A stretch of 54,814 nt of DNA from an uncultured Candidatus Saccharibacteria bacterium (GCA_938036785.1 CALHWE010000020.1:1-54814); one strand, 5' to 3'; numbered from the stretch's first letter, positions 42,142-50,835 are shown. Numbers and translations: made by a program. Notes: generated by a model not told the origin, from the letters alone.

Positions 42142-42441
42142 TTAGAGGACTACGACAACTTGTTCAGTATCTCCAAACTTACGACCATATAGCCATGTAG
42201 GGCCGCCATGCTGCTGAAGCTCAGCAATGATAGAGGGTGAGGTAATGGTGTCTCTCGTCGTTTGAAGATATTCTTGCTCACTCATGCCCTGTTGGATGTG
42301 ATGTTTTCTCTGAACGACACCATGCTCGTACACTCTCTGCATAATTTCATCGAGGTTGTCCGGAATGTAGCGATCTGGCGTCTCTTCTCCCACGTCTTCA
42401 GGAGAAGGAGTAGATCGATTATTAGAAGAATTATCGTTCAA
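42142..42441 (-). CDS. Hypothetical small protein
   Basis: A 99-residue acidic protein, probably from a TTG start without clear ribosome binding site, so the start is uncertain. The N-terminal 30 residues are Ser/Asn/Pro-rich, the centre helical (NLDEIMQRVYEHGVVQRKHH). It follows the next minus-strand gene (42456-42722) after 14 nt, so the two are probably co-transcribed. No homologue recognised. Confidence 0.55.
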   Translation of the reverse strand: MNDNSSNNRSTPSPEDVGEETPDRYIPDNLDEIMQRVYEHGVVQRKHHIQQGMSEQEYLQTTRDTITSPSIIAELQQHGGPTWLYGRKFGDTEQVVVVL

Positions 42442-42455
42442 AACGAATCACCGCA

Positions 42456-42722
42456 TTAAACTTCGCTCTGGCCATTCATTAACTTTTGGTTGCAGGCTTT
42501 AATGATGTGATTGCTCAAGTTGATGATTGTCTGTCGATCAGCGACGCCCATCACCTCTTGTAGCCATTGCCATCCTTTTATGTCAGGTGCATAATCGCCC
42601 ATCGTAAGCTCGCCGATCACCCGTGTAAGATCAAACCATTCTTTCGCGGTAAAGGTGATGGTGACTGGTTTGTCGTAGTCGTATTTTTTGCCTGAACTCG
42701 ACGCTGGGTCAGTAGATGACAT
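42456..42722 (-). CDS. Small soluble protein, family member 1
   Basis: 88 residues. A core from DKPVTITFTAKEWFDLTRVI to YAP....W..L matches the protein at 42951-43217: both have D(K/E)P(V/M)TI, T(A/E)(K/E)E, ELT(M/L)G(D/P)YAP, a tryptophan 5-6 residues later, and a V.G segment. Equal length of 88 residues. AAAGGAG precedes the ATG. Function unknown. Confidence 0.75.
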   Translation of the reverse strand: MSSTDPASSSGKKYDYDKPVTITFTAKEWFDLTRVIGELTMGDYAPDIKGWQWLQEVMGVADRQTIINLSNHIIKACNQKLMNGQSEV

Positions 42723-42877
42723 ATAAACTCCTTTATGGTATTAATGCTATACCAAACATATCTCGAGTTGTATTTTAAATCAAGTATCATTGCTAGAAAC
42801 TGGTTGATTTAAGGCGTCGTTTTACCCCAACCCATTCCGTATCTCCAGCAAGGATATATAAGAATAGATACACTCAT

Positions 42878-42950
42878 TATACAGGTGTAGTCTATCTATA
42901 CGCCCCTTATGGCTGGGATGATGATTCTATGCTATTCTTTAGGGTATTCT
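42878..42950 (+). pseudogene. Decayed fragment of the DUF1772-like gene
   Basis: Bases from ACTCATTATACAGGTG to GGCTGGGATGATG correspond to the start of the gene at 41033 (ACTCATGATACAAGTG to GGCTGGGATGATG): about 52 bases with roughly nine mismatches by eye, then decaying similarity to TTTAGGGTATTC. The reading frame is lost. It lies between the two small paralogous genes on the other strand. Confidence 0.75.
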
Positions 42951-43217
42951 TTATTTGTCGCTAGGAGAAGTAGTATTGTCCAGATACCTTCCCAGCTTCT
43001 TGGAAATATTTAAGTAATAATCAGCAGAGGAAAGGCCGTGCACGTTTTCCAACTGTCTCCATTCTTCCTCGTTAGGTGCATAGGGGCCGAGCGTGAGCTC
43101 GGTAATGAGTCCCATTAGTTTACTCACTTCTTCGGTTGTTAGCACAATCGTCATAGGTTCGTCTAGCATTTTGCGTATGACCTTATCGTAGGCTGATCTA
43201 TCCGTATTATTCGACAT
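42951..43217 (-). CDS. Small soluble protein, family member 2
   Basis: 88 residues if started at ATG 43217, for which AAGGAG stands 8 nt upstream; a GTG start 9 nt earlier would coincide with the Shine-Dalgarno. Its paralogue is at 42456-42722. Helical core KLMGLITELTLGPYAPNEEE. The two genes are separated by 230 bases that contain the gene relic. Function unknown. Confidence 0.75.
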   Translation of the reverse strand: MSNNTDRSAYDKVIRKMLDEPMTIVLTTEEVSKLMGLITELTLGPYAPNEEEWRQLENVHGLSSADYYLNISKKLGRYLDNTTSPSDK

Positions 43218-43313
43218 AATAGCCACTCCTTCCCGAGGGTTAGTTTATTGTGTTAATTCTAAAAATACTATAAGACCCCCGTTAGTGCAAGCGTGTCAAA
43301 CTAATTACTTGCA

Positions 43314-45635
43314 CTACTCAGCACCGGACACCACCGCAAAGCGCCGGCTCACACGCCACGCCCACCACCATTGCAGTATGGTTACTGGAATAATAATGGC
43401 AATGCTGGGCCAGAGGAGGAGTAGGTTTGGTGGGGTGAAATCGAAGAATTGGCGGAGTGGGATGATGCCAAAGCTCACTACTGTCACGAGCAATACCGCG
43501 AGCATGTAGAGCGTGCGAGCAAGGTGGGCCCGCTTGTCGAGCTGGATGCCAAGCATGCGGCCAGCCAAAAATACCAGATACACGCCGTAGAAGGTCGCTA
43601 CCAGCACCGTCATCGTTGCTACCTCGCCAAGGCGATCTGGGTAGAGTGTGCGGCCAAGCCAATACACACTAGCCACCGCTACCCCTGTGAGCACTGCAAT
43701 TGGTGCCACCGCCAGCAGGGTGTCGTGCCAGAAGCGCCGGGGGTCAATCCGGTGCCGCGGTGAGGGCGGAAAGAGCGTCCACATAATCGTCGGCATCGTC
43801 ACGAGGAAGATATTCATAAAGGTAAGATGGCGCGGCGCATATGGGTACATAATGCCGAGGGTAAGGGTAATGGCCAGCAGTACCACACCATAGATAATCT
43901 TATGGAAGAAGAGCACGCCAATGAGCTCAATAGCCTGCATGATACGATTACCTAGCTCCATTCCGAGGGGTAATGAGGTGAAGGAGTTGTTGAGCAGGAT
44001 AATATCGGCAACGCGCCGGCTGGCTGGTGCACCAGCATACATCGCGACGCCAAGGTCAGCTCGCTTGAGCGCTAAGGCATCATTGACGCCATCGCCCACC
44101 ATGCCAGTGAACCGCCCTTGCTCTGAGAAGTGAGCGATGAGCCGCTCCTTTTGCTCAGGCAAGACGCGGGCAAAGATTGTGTGCGTATCGGCCGCCTGGG
44201 CAAAGGCTGCATCATCAAGCTGGGCAAGCTCCGCCCCGGTGATAGCTGCCTCAGGCTGATGGATCCCCGCTGCCTTCGCGATATAGCTAACCGTCCGTGG
44301 GTTATCTCCGCTAATGACGCGAATCGTCACTCCTTGGCCCTGCAAAAATCGCACGGTGTCGACCACGCCATGACGCAGACTGTTGCGCAGGACGATTGCC
44401 CCCAGTGGCTGACCTGAGCCAGCGGTCAGCTGCTTAAGTGGCACAGTGCTGTCGGCAAAGCGGGCGAGCAGGAGGACACGCAGGCCGTCATTTGCCCAGG
44501 CGTCGATTTGGGCTTGCTGGGCTGGCGAGAGCGGGGCAAGCCGTGCCACAAACTCTGGTGCACCTAGCATCAGCGTTTGCACTGAGCCAGCAATCTCGGC
44601 CCGCACCCCCGCCATTTTCCGGCTCGATGAGAACGCCATCACCTCTTGGACGTGGGCGGCGGGTGCCTGGTGCGCGGCAAGAATTGCCTGGCCAGTCGCA
44701 TTGCCACCACTGGTTTCGTGCGCAACCAGGGCAGCGTAGTGGGCGAGTTGTTCATCACTAGTCGATGTATCGAATGACGCAGCGTGCTCGAACATAACAT
44801 CATCACTTGTCAAGGTGCCCGTCTTATCCACGCAGAGCACGCCAAGCAGTGCCATTGCCTCAATCGCTGAGAGCTTCTGGGGCAGGACCTTAGCCTGAGC
44901 TAGGCGCAGTGAGCCAAAGGCAAGTAGGAGCGAGCTCGCCAGGAGCAGCCCCTCTGGCACGACTGTGATCGCCGCGGCGATAATCGTCTTGAGGATGCTA
45001 ACGGCTTGCAACCCCGCAAAGTGATAGCGCGCAAAGATAAGCAGTGCCAGCACCACTGCCCCATAGGTCAGGACGGTAATGGCGCGCTGGATGGCGCGCT
45101 GGAGTGGGGTAGGTTGCGGCGCGTATTGCTTGAGCACAGTGCTGATTGCACCAGCCTTGGTGGCGCTACCAACTGCCGTGACGCGAGCGTGGGCTGTACC
45201 CGCTACCACTGTTGTGGCGGCGTAGATAGTATCACCGGGTGCTTTGTCTACCGCGGCAGATTCGCCCGTGAGCATGCTCTCGTTTACCTCCAGGCCTTTT
45301 GCGTCGAGCACGACACCATCGGCGGGTAGCTCATCGCCAGTGTGCAGGGCAAGGGTATCGCCAACCTGCAACGCATCGTAGAGCACCTCGGTGATTGTCC
45401 CATCGGCCTGGACAACGCGGGCACGCGGCGCGCTCATTAGCTCAAGCTTGCGCAGGGCGCGCTTAGCCCGAATCTCTTGCACGGCACCAATCAGCGAATT
45501 GACCATAATGACAAATGATATAAACCAGGCATCGCGATACTCCTGCACATAGACTAGCGCCATAGCAAGAAGCAAAATCGCCAGCACGATAGGCGAGGCA
45601 AAGTTGCGCCGGATGATGACCAGATAGTCCTTCAT
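43314..45635 (-). CDS. P-type cation-transporting ATPase (CtpE-like)
   Basis: A 773-residue E1-E2 ATPase of the P-type family, ten membrane helices. Actuator motif LTGES (123-127), TM4 motif VVPEGL (226-230), phosphorylation motif DKTGTLT with Asp270, hinge MVGDGVNDALALK. VPEGL and IEAMALLGVLCVDKTG resemble mycobacterial CtpE, a calcium importer, so Ca2+ is a possible substrate (inference). Compared with CtpE the N-terminal cytoplasmic 30 residues are missing. A GGAGGA ribosome binding site lies in the end of the upstream gene, 4 nt away: coupled translation. The roughly 95 bases downstream to 43217 contain no gene. Confidence 0.93.
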   Translation of the reverse strand: MKDYLVIIRRNFASPIVLAILLLAMALVYVQEYRDAWFISFVIMVNSLIGAVQEIRAKRALRKLELMSAPRARVVQADGTITEVLYDALQVGDTLALHTGDELPADGVVLDAKGLEVNESMLTGESAAVDKAPGDTIYAATTVVAGTAHARVTAVGSATKAGAISTVLKQYAPQPTPLQRAIQRAITVLTYGAVVLALLIFARYHFAGLQAVSILKTIIAAAITVVPEGLLLASSLLLAFGSLRLAQAKVLPQKLSAIEAMALLGVLCVDKTGTLTSDDVMFEHAASFDTSTSDEQLAHYAALVAHETSGGNATGQAILAAHQAPAAHVQEVMAFSSSRKMAGVRAEIAGSVQTLMLGAPEFVARLAPLSPAQQAQIDAWANDGLRVLLLARFADSTVPLKQLTAGSGQPLGAIVLRNSLRHGVVDTVRFLQGQGVTIRVISGDNPRTVSYIAKAAGIHQPEAAITGAELAQLDDAAFAQAADTHTIFARVLPEQKERLIAHFSEQGRFTGMVGDGVNDALALKRADLGVAMYAGAPASRRVADIILLNNSFTSLPLGMELGNRIMQAIELIGVLFFHKIIYGVVLLAITLTLGIMYPYAPRHLTFMNIFLVTMPTIMWTLFPPSPRHRIDPRRFWHDTLLAVAPIAVLTGVAVASVYWLGRTLYPDRLGEVATMTVLVATFYGVYLVFLAGRMLGIQLDKRAHLARTLYMLAVLLVTVVSFGIIPLRQFFDFTPPNLLLLWPSIAIIIPVTILQWWWAWRVSRRFAVVSGAE

Positions 45636-45638
45636 GGG

Positions 45639-46130
45639 TTAGTTCATTCCTCCTCGATGATACTGACACTTCGCGGCAACCCGCCAGCCACTGCGCGCGT
45701 CGCTGTCTGCTTGGTAAATGTGGCCGTCCTTCACTTCATCAACGAGGATGAGGGCTGGATTATATGGCGCAAGGGTACGATAGTACATGATGTCGCGATC
45801 GGTGATGCGCCCAAAGCCGGGGAAGATCTCACGAAACTTCTGCCGGCCAAATTCGTCAAAATACTCTGGCTGACCGCGGGGTGGAAAGAATGTCTCAGCG
45901 CGCAGACCAATTCGCACCGCGATCTTCTTCACATCGCCAAGCAGAAGGCGCGATGGCCCATAGACCAAGCAATAGAGCTGGCCGTCTGTCGCAAAAAACA
46001 CCGATGCCTTAGCAGCAAGCCCCGCGGCAATATTGCGCGCCACCACGCGATTGATCACTAGCTGCACGCCAAAGCGTGCGGCGAGAGCCTTTTGTACATA
46101 TGCGACATCCATGTGGTTACCAAAGTCCAT
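45639..46130 (-). CDS. Hypothetical protein upstream of the P-type ATPase
   Basis: A 163-residue soluble protein, mixed alpha/beta, not recognised. It contains GVQLVINRVVARNIAAGLAA and a Phe-rich FFPPRGQPEYFDEFGRQKF segment. TATAAT ends 7 nt before the ATG on the minus strand: leaderless. It forms a two-gene unit with the ATPase, 3 nt apart, and its promoter is back-to-back with that of the plus-strand helicase within about 70 bases. Confidence 0.75.
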   Translation of the reverse strand: MDFGNHMDVAYVQKALAARFGVQLVINRVVARNIAAGLAAKASVFFATDGQLYCLVYGPSRLLLGDVKKIAVRIGLRAETFFPPRGQPEYFDEFGRQKFREIFPGFGRITDRDIMYYRTLAPYNPALILVDEVKDGHIYQADSDARSGWRVAAKCQYHRGGMN

Positions 46131-46199
46131 GATGGATATTATACCGGAATCTTGGCCTGGCCGCTAGAGTCGAGGCGGTGAGTGTGCGATAATGGAGAC

Positions 46200-49100
46200 A
46201 TGTCTGAACACGAATTCTCGACTCGATACACGCACCTCAATAACCAGCAGCGCGCTGCTGTCGATACGATTGACGGGCCCCTGCTCGTTGTGGCTGGTCC
46301 CGGCACTGGCAAGACAGAGCTACTCAGCATGCGCGCCGCTAACATCCTGCGCCAGACAGATGTGCTACCCGAGAATATTCTCTGTCTTACCTTTACCGAC
46401 AGTGGGGCAGCCGCGATGCGGCAGCGTCTGCGCAGTATCATTGGGGCAGATGCCTACCGCGTCGCTATCCATACCTTCCATAGCTTTGGCAGTGAGGTGA
46501 TAAATCACCACCGGGAGTATTTCTATCATGGTGCGTCACGTAAACCTACCGATGAGCTTGGCAGCTATGAGATTCTGCGCGGCATCCTCAGCAAGCTCGA
46601 TCATCATAACCCGTTGAGCAGCAAGCAAAATGGTGAGTTTACCTATCTGCAGGACATTAGCCGTAGTATTAGCCAGCTCAAGCAGGCTGGTTTGAGCAGC
46701 GCAGAGCTTCGGCAGGTTATCGATGCGGATGAGGCACTCGTGGCGGCCGTCGAGCCACGCCTCAGTGAGGTCTTTGCCGCTGGGCGAATAAGCAAACCAA
46801 TGGCGGGCAAGCTCGCTCCGCTGGCGGGCGAAGCAGCTCAGCTGCCACTGCCGCCGTTGCCACCCACCATTCCACCACTAGCCGATAGCTTTTCACTCAG
46901 CCTGGCTCGAGCGATCGACGAGACGCTTGATAGCGGTAAGACCACACCACTCACCGCCTGGCGCAACCACTGGTGCGAGAAAGATGCTACTGGGAGTTAT
47001 GTCTTAAAAGATCGCAAGCGCCTTGGTAAGCTGCGCGCCCTCGCTGAGGTCTATGATGCGTATCTCACTGAGCTGAGTGCGGCTGGTCTGTATGACTACG
47101 ATGATATGATTCTCCAGCTCGCTCAGGCGCTCGATGCCCAGCCTGAGCTGCGCGCTAATCTTGAGGAGCAGTACCAATACATCATGGTAGATGAATTCCA
47201 AGATACCAACCTCGCGCAGCTGCGCATCCTCTTTTCGCTGACGAGTAGCCCGGTCCACGAGGGTCGCCCCAACATTATGGCAGTCGGTGATGATGACCAA
47301 GCAATCTACAGCTTCCAGGGAGCAGATGTCAGTAACATCCACCGCTTCCGGAGCCATTACCGCGCTGTGCAGCTAATCGCCTTGACGGATAATTATCGCT
47401 CGAGTCGCGCTATCCTCACGCCAGCCCGGGCTGTTATCACTCAGGGGGGCGACCGGTTAGAGGCGGTGCTTCCCGAGCTCGATAAGACGCTTACGGCCCA
47501 TCACCAGCCAATCCAGACTGCCGTCAGCCTGGCTGAGCTGCCCACCAGCCTAGCCGAGCGCCAATGGCTGGCGCAGCAGATTCGCCAACAGATCGATAGC
47601 GGCACACCGCCTGAAGAGATTGCCGTCCTAGCTCGGCGTCACCGCGAACTGGTGGCACTGGTACCGTACCTTCAGGCAGCAGGTATTGCCATCAATTACG
47701 AGCGGCGCGACAATATTCTTGATAATCCTGTCATCCAGGTGCTCGAGTTGCTTGCGCGGGTAATCGAAGCCATAGCAGCAGGGGAGTTTCCTATGGCCGA
47801 TAGCTTGCTCTCAGAGCTGGTGGCGCACCCGGCCTTTGGTTTTGCCAGCCAGGATATTTGGCAGCTTAGCCTCCAGGCGTGGCGCAATCGCCAAACGTGG
47901 GGCGAGGCGATGATGGCGAGCCCCACCTTCCAACCCTTGACGATGTGGCTGATCCATATGGCGTGGCAGGCGCAGTATCAACCGCTTGAGATGGTACTCG
48001 ATGATTTGCTTGGTGTCCCGCAGCCAGCCGATAGCCAAAAGGCTCAGGCCGCCATAGCCAGCGCGATCACCGACTATATGACGCAGCAGATGGCCCAATT
48101 CGACCAGCCAATTAGTCTCTCTACCGAAGCGGCCCCTGCCATGCCCACGGTACATTACCGCTCACCACTGTACGATTATTATTTCTCGCGCGAGAAGCTT
48201 GCCGAGCAGCCCGATGCATACCTTGCCTGTCTTGAGGCCTTGCGGACTCTGCGCAGCCGCGCCCAGGAGTATCGCGGTGATGATGAGACGCTCCGGCTTG
48301 CCGATATGCTCGATCTCCTCAGTATGCACCGGCAGTTCAAGACGCCCATCACCACTATTCGTCAGCGTACCGAGGCGCATACCGGCCGCATCAATCTTAT
48401 GACGGCGCACAAGGCCAAGGGGCTGGAGTTTGGCCATGTCTACATCATGGGCGCTGTCGATAGCACCTGGGGGCGGCGTGTGCGCTCGCCGGTGTCGCTT
48501 ATCACGTATCCAGATAACCTTGCTATTGCTCCGGCTGGTAACACGTACGATGAGCGCCTCCGCCTCTTTTTCGTCGCCATGACGCGGGCATGCGACCACC
48601 TAACTATCAGCTACAGCACTCAAGATGATACTGGCAAAGCAACGCTACCGGCCAGCTTCCTCGACGGCGTCGATCTCACTGCAACTACTGTCGATATGCC
48701 CAACGACGTGCCAAGCCTCACCGCGCAGCTCACCACCGATTGGCAGCGCCGCCTTGCGCCAGTTGGCACGCCCGAGCCCGATTTGCAGCAGCTCCTCCAG
48801 CCCATGCTCGAGCAGTATAAGCTCTCTAGCACACACCTTACTACCTTCTTAGACGTGTCGCGGGGTGGGCCCGCGGCCTTCTTGACCAACTACTTGCTGC
48901 GCTTTCCGCAGGCACCCAGCCCACATGCCATCTACGGCAATGCCATCCACCACGTGCTGCAGCGTGCACACACCCATCTTACTGCCACGGGCAAAGTGCG
49001 GCCGGCTGAGGATATCCTCGGCGACTTCGAGCAAGAGCTTAATCGCCAGCCGCTAAGGTCAGAGGACTTCGCGTACTTTAGCCGCAAGGGATTGGATTCA

Positions 49101-49631
49101 CTGAGCGCCTTCTTGCAGGCCAAGGCGCATACCTTCCGCCCCGAGCAAAAGACCGAGCTGAGCTTTGCCGGCCAAGGAGTCGTGCTCGGTGATGCTCGCC
49201 TTACTGGCACGCTCGACCTTGTCGATATTGACCACGCTGCCAATACCATCGCCGTTACAGACTACAAGACGGGCAAGCCCGCCCGCAGTTGGCAGGGCCG
49301 CACCGATGCCGAGAAGATTAAGCTGCACAAATACCGCCAGCAGCTGATGTTCTACGAGCTCCTCGTGCGCTACTCGCGCGACTATGCTCGCTACGACTTT
49401 GCCGGGGCTACGCTGCAGTTCGTCGAGCCAGATAAGGATACGGGTGCTATTCACCAGCTCAGCACCAGCTTTTCTCAGGCCGAGCTGGATGAGTTTGCCC
49501 AGCTCATCGCCGCCGTGTGGCGCTGTATTACCCAGCTCCAGCTGCCCGACACCAGCCACTACCCAGCCACATACAAAGGCATTCTCGCCTTCGAGGAGGA
49601 CCTGCTGCGGCGTATAGAAGAGCAAGAATAG
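46200..49631 (+). CDS. UvrD/PcrA-type helicase fused to a RecB-type nuclease
   Basis: A 1143-residue superfamily 1A helicase-nuclease, resembling AddA/AdnA. Walker A GPGTGKTE (Lys38), Walker B MVDEFQDTN (Asp331), Q motif NNQQRAAV, SF1 motifs IV-VI including AHKAKGLEF and LFFVAMTRA. The C-terminal PD-(D/E)XK nuclease has GTLDLVDI (Asp1006) and DYKTGK (Asp1021, Lys1023). It should process double-strand breaks. GATAAT ends 6 nt before ATG 46200; the GTG at 46182 is in the same frame but overlaps the -10 region. No AddB-like partner is in the window. Confidence 0.93.
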   Translation: MSEHEFSTRYTHLNNQQRAAVDTIDGPLLVVAGPGTGKTELLSMRAANILRQTDVLPENILCLTFTDSGAAAMRQRLRSIIGADAYRVAIHTFHSFGSEVINHHREYFYHGASRKPTDELGSYEILRGILSKLDHHNPLSSKQNGEFTYLQDISRSISQLKQAGLSSAELRQVIDADEALVAAVEPRLSEVFAAGRISKPMAGKLAPLAGEAAQLPLPPLPPTIPPLADSFSLSLARAIDETLDSGKTTPLTAWRNHWCEKDATGSYVLKDRKRLGKLRALAEVYDAYLTELSAAGLYDYDDMILQLAQALDAQPELRANLEEQYQYIMVDEFQDTNLAQLRILFSLTSSPVHEGRPNIMAVGDDDQAIYSFQGADVSNIHRFRSHYRAVQLIALTDNYRSSRAILTPARAVITQGGDRLEAVLPELDKTLTAHHQPIQTAVSLAELPTSLAERQWLAQQIRQQIDSGTPPEEIAVLARRHRELVALVPYLQAAGIAINYERRDNILDNPVIQVLELLARVIEAIAAGEFPMADSLLSELVAHPAFGFASQDIWQLSLQAWRNRQTWGEAMMASPTFQPLTMWLIHMAWQAQYQPLEMVLDDLLGVPQPADSQKAQAAIASAITDYMTQQMAQFDQPISLSTEAAPAMPTVHYRSPLYDYYFSREKLAEQPDAYLACLEALRTLRSRAQEYRGDDETLRLADMLDLLSMHRQFKTPITTIRQRTEAHTGRINLMTAHKAKGLEFGHVYIMGAVDSTWGRRVRSPVSLITYPDNLAIAPAGNTYDERLRLFFVAMTRACDHLTISYSTQDDTGKATLPASFLDGVDLTATTVDMPNDVPSLTAQLTTDWQRRLAPVGTPEPDLQQLLQPMLEQYKLSSTHLTTFLDVSRGGPAAFLTNYLLRFPQAPSPHAIYGNAIHHVLQRAHTHLTATGKVRPAEDILGDFEQELNRQPLRSEDFAYFSRKGLDSLSAFLQAKAHTFRPEQKTELSFAGQGVVLGDARLTGTLDLVDIDHAANTIAVTDYKTGKPARSWQGRTDAEKIKLHKYRQQLMFYELLVRYSRDYARYDFAGATLQFVEPDKDTGAIHQLSTSFSQAELDEFAQLIAAVWRCITQLQLPDTSHYPATYKGILAFEEDLLRRIEEQE

Positions 49632-49983
49632 CGGCTAAGCGCGAGCATCTGTGACACAATAGACAATGTATTCGCTATATACTCTTGCTGCAACACTCTA
49701 CAGGAGAGAATGGAGTGGCTAATAGCTAAGCACATGAGCAAGCTTTTTTGCTACCCTGGCCGAAACATTTTGGTGTAGTATATACAGCATTCTCTCTTGC
49801 ACTGTGAGTGAGTTTTCCTAGGAGGATTATCTCTGCTTATCTTTATCTGATCCTTACAGAGAGAGAGTGAGACTGTCTGAGTGCAATAAATCCGCGTCGT
49901 CTATCATTTGTTGCGAATAGTACATAGAATGAAACAGAACGTAAGAACAAAACGAGAATCTCTGCAAGACATGCGCATATTGA
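49632..49983. other. Non-coding gap of about 350 bases upstream of the structured-RNA region
   Basis: AT-rich, without a convincing gene. A 22-codon frame at 49710-49778 has CAGGAGAG before its ATG but no other support. AGGAGG at 49819-49825 has no start codon behind it. An imperfect hairpin AGCAA/TTGCT lies at 49737-49752. Confidence 0.6.
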
Positions 49984-50012
49984 TTGACAGGACCGCTGTA
50001 TATTGGTATATA
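49984..50012 (+). promoter_or_regulatory. Consensus sigma70 promoter 1 of the structured-RNA region
   Basis: TTGACA (49984-49989) and TATATA (50007-50012) with the ideal 17-nt spacer. No conventional gene follows. Confidence 0.75.
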
Positions 50013-50018
50013 TAGTAA

Positions 50019-50090
50019 CAGCTCAGCTGAGTGGAATCTGCTTGATGTCCGATACATTAGGTCTAAGACACTCAGTCTGAGTGTTTTTGA
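50019..50090 (+). ncRNA. Candidate short RNA or leader ending in a terminator hairpin
   Basis: From the predicted start near 50019 the RNA contains a palindrome (CTCAGCTGAG) and ends with ACACTC/GAGTGT (50069-50085) followed by TTTTTG. The product would be about 70 nt. It could be a small RNA or an attenuator for the zinc-ribbon gene. Confidence 0.4.
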
Positions 50091-50105
50091 CAGGATTTCA
50101 CCATG

Positions 50106-50127
50106 CTCTCACGAGAGGAGGTGAGAG
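50106..50127 (+). promoter_or_regulatory. Hairpin covering the Shine-Dalgarno of the zinc-ribbon gene
   Basis: CTCTCAC (50106-50112) pairs with GTGAGAG (50121-50127). The Shine-Dalgarno AGGAGGTGA (50116-50124) is half in the loop and half in the stem. The GTG start is at 50130. Translation would depend on opening the stem. Confidence 0.55.
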
Positions 50128-50129
50128 TC

Positions 50130-50282
50130 GTGTCGTGTCTGGCATGTACCCGTATGGGGTACAACTGGACAAAGACGTGCCCGAGCTGTAAAGGATCGGG
50201 CACAAAAGGACTAGGGTACCGCTGCGGCGTTTGCGACGGTACTGGTCTTGTTTGCAGGTGTGGAAGGCCTAATAATGCCTAA
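50130..50282 (+). CDS. Fifty-residue zinc-ribbon protein (DnaJ/anti-TRAP-like CxxCxGxG repeats)
   Basis: A short gene of 50 codons from GTG with a nearly perfect Shine-Dalgarno 5 nt upstream. Eight cysteines: CLAC at 3-6, CPSCKGSG at 17-24, CGVCDGTG at 32-39, and CRCG at 42-45. The CxxCxGxG pattern is that of the DnaJ zinc-finger region and of anti-TRAP, a small protein of similar size. An ATG at 50103 is also in frame (59 residues) but lies within the hairpin without its own binding site. Probably a zinc-binding adaptor; partner unknown. Confidence 0.75.
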   Translation: MSCLACTRMGYNWTKTCPSCKGSGTKGLGYRCGVCDGTGLVCRCGRPNNA

Positions 50283-50370
50283 CACACCTACAAAGACGGT
50301 CGGGTGTTAATATCCGAGAGAGTAGGTAATTAAGACACGACAGAACAAGGTCGTGCACCTATCCGTCACT

Positions 50371-50446
50371 GGAGATGAATGGCTCCATTTCCCTTTGTGT
50401 GTTAACTCACATAGAGGTGCAGGTTCGATTCCTGCTATCTCCGCCA
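50371..50446 (+). ncRNA. tRNA-like element A (76 nt, encoded CCA, non-canonical D and anticodon arms)
   Basis: Acceptor-like stem GGAGATG/TATCTCC with discriminator G and CCA, and a perfect T-arm GCAGG-TTCGATT-CCTGC. The length is exactly that of a tRNA. The D-arm region folds only as AATG-GCTC-CATT without the GG pair, and the central arm is an extended imperfect stem (CCCTTTGTG against CACATAGAGG) with loop TGTTAACT, so no regular seven-base anticodon loop forms. It is either a decayed tRNA or a tRNA-like domain of a larger RNA. I could not fold it as a normal tRNA. Confidence 0.5.
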
Positions 50447-50756
50447 TATGGCAAATGCTCCGCTTTTTTCGCGTAGAGCACTGCCATAGCAACCGCCGCA
50501 GGCTACCCCTTGTCGGACATCAAGAGGGGTAGGCGGTATCGTCGCCACTTGGGAGGCGATGATCGAGAAGTCTCATGCTGCGCGTCCTTGTTACCGCGCA
50601 CTGTGCACCTGCCACGGAGACTTCTTTAAAACACGTGAGACTCGCGAGATTCACTCGCCCCCCTGGCTACCGGCCAGGACGAGCAGAACCGCTTGTAGTC
50701 TCTCCCGAGCTCCTGCATCCGCATCATGCGTTGAGGCAGGAGCTTCTTCCTTTTTT
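50447..50756 (+). ncRNA. Highly structured RNA region ending in a strong terminator
   Basis: Directly after the CCA of element A a hairpin TATGGCA/TGCCATA opens a series: CTACCCCT/AGGGGTAG (50503-50532), ATCGTCGCC/GGCGATGAT, AGAAGTCTC/GAGACTTCT (50566-50625, enclosing GCGCG/CGCGC), CTCGCGAG, CCTGGC/GCCAGG and the terminator AGCTCCTGC/GCAGGAGCT (50708-50744) with TTCTTCCTTTTTT. Short frames here are overlapping and unconvincing. I do not recognise RNase P, SRP RNA, 6S RNA or tmRNA signatures. Confidence 0.5.
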
Positions 50757-50800
50757 AGTACATAACCGTGGTATAGCTATAAAATTCAGGTGCTCACTAC

Positions 50801-50829
50801 TTGACAATCCTCGCTAGGTAGATTACAAT
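50801..50829 (+). promoter_or_regulatory. Consensus sigma70 promoter 2 of the structured-RNA region
   Basis: TTGACA (50801-50806) and TACAAT (50824-50829), 17-nt spacer, downstream of the terminator of the first RNA. Confidence 0.8.
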
Positions 50830-50835
50830 TATTTC

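Noticed and set aside
49710..49778. 22-codon frame with CAGGAGAG before its ATG
   Set aside because: Too short and without any motif; composition does not support a real product.
50371..50446. Ordinary tRNA-Asn (GTT can be read in the loop TGTTAACT)
   Set aside because: With GTT at positions 34-36 the anticodon stem does not pair, and the D-arm lacks its usual stem and GG, so a normal tRNA-Asn call is not supported.
50559..50817. Open frames of 68 and 80 codons in the structured-RNA region
   Set aside because: They overlap strong hairpins and a terminator, lack ribosome binding sites and show no protein pattern.
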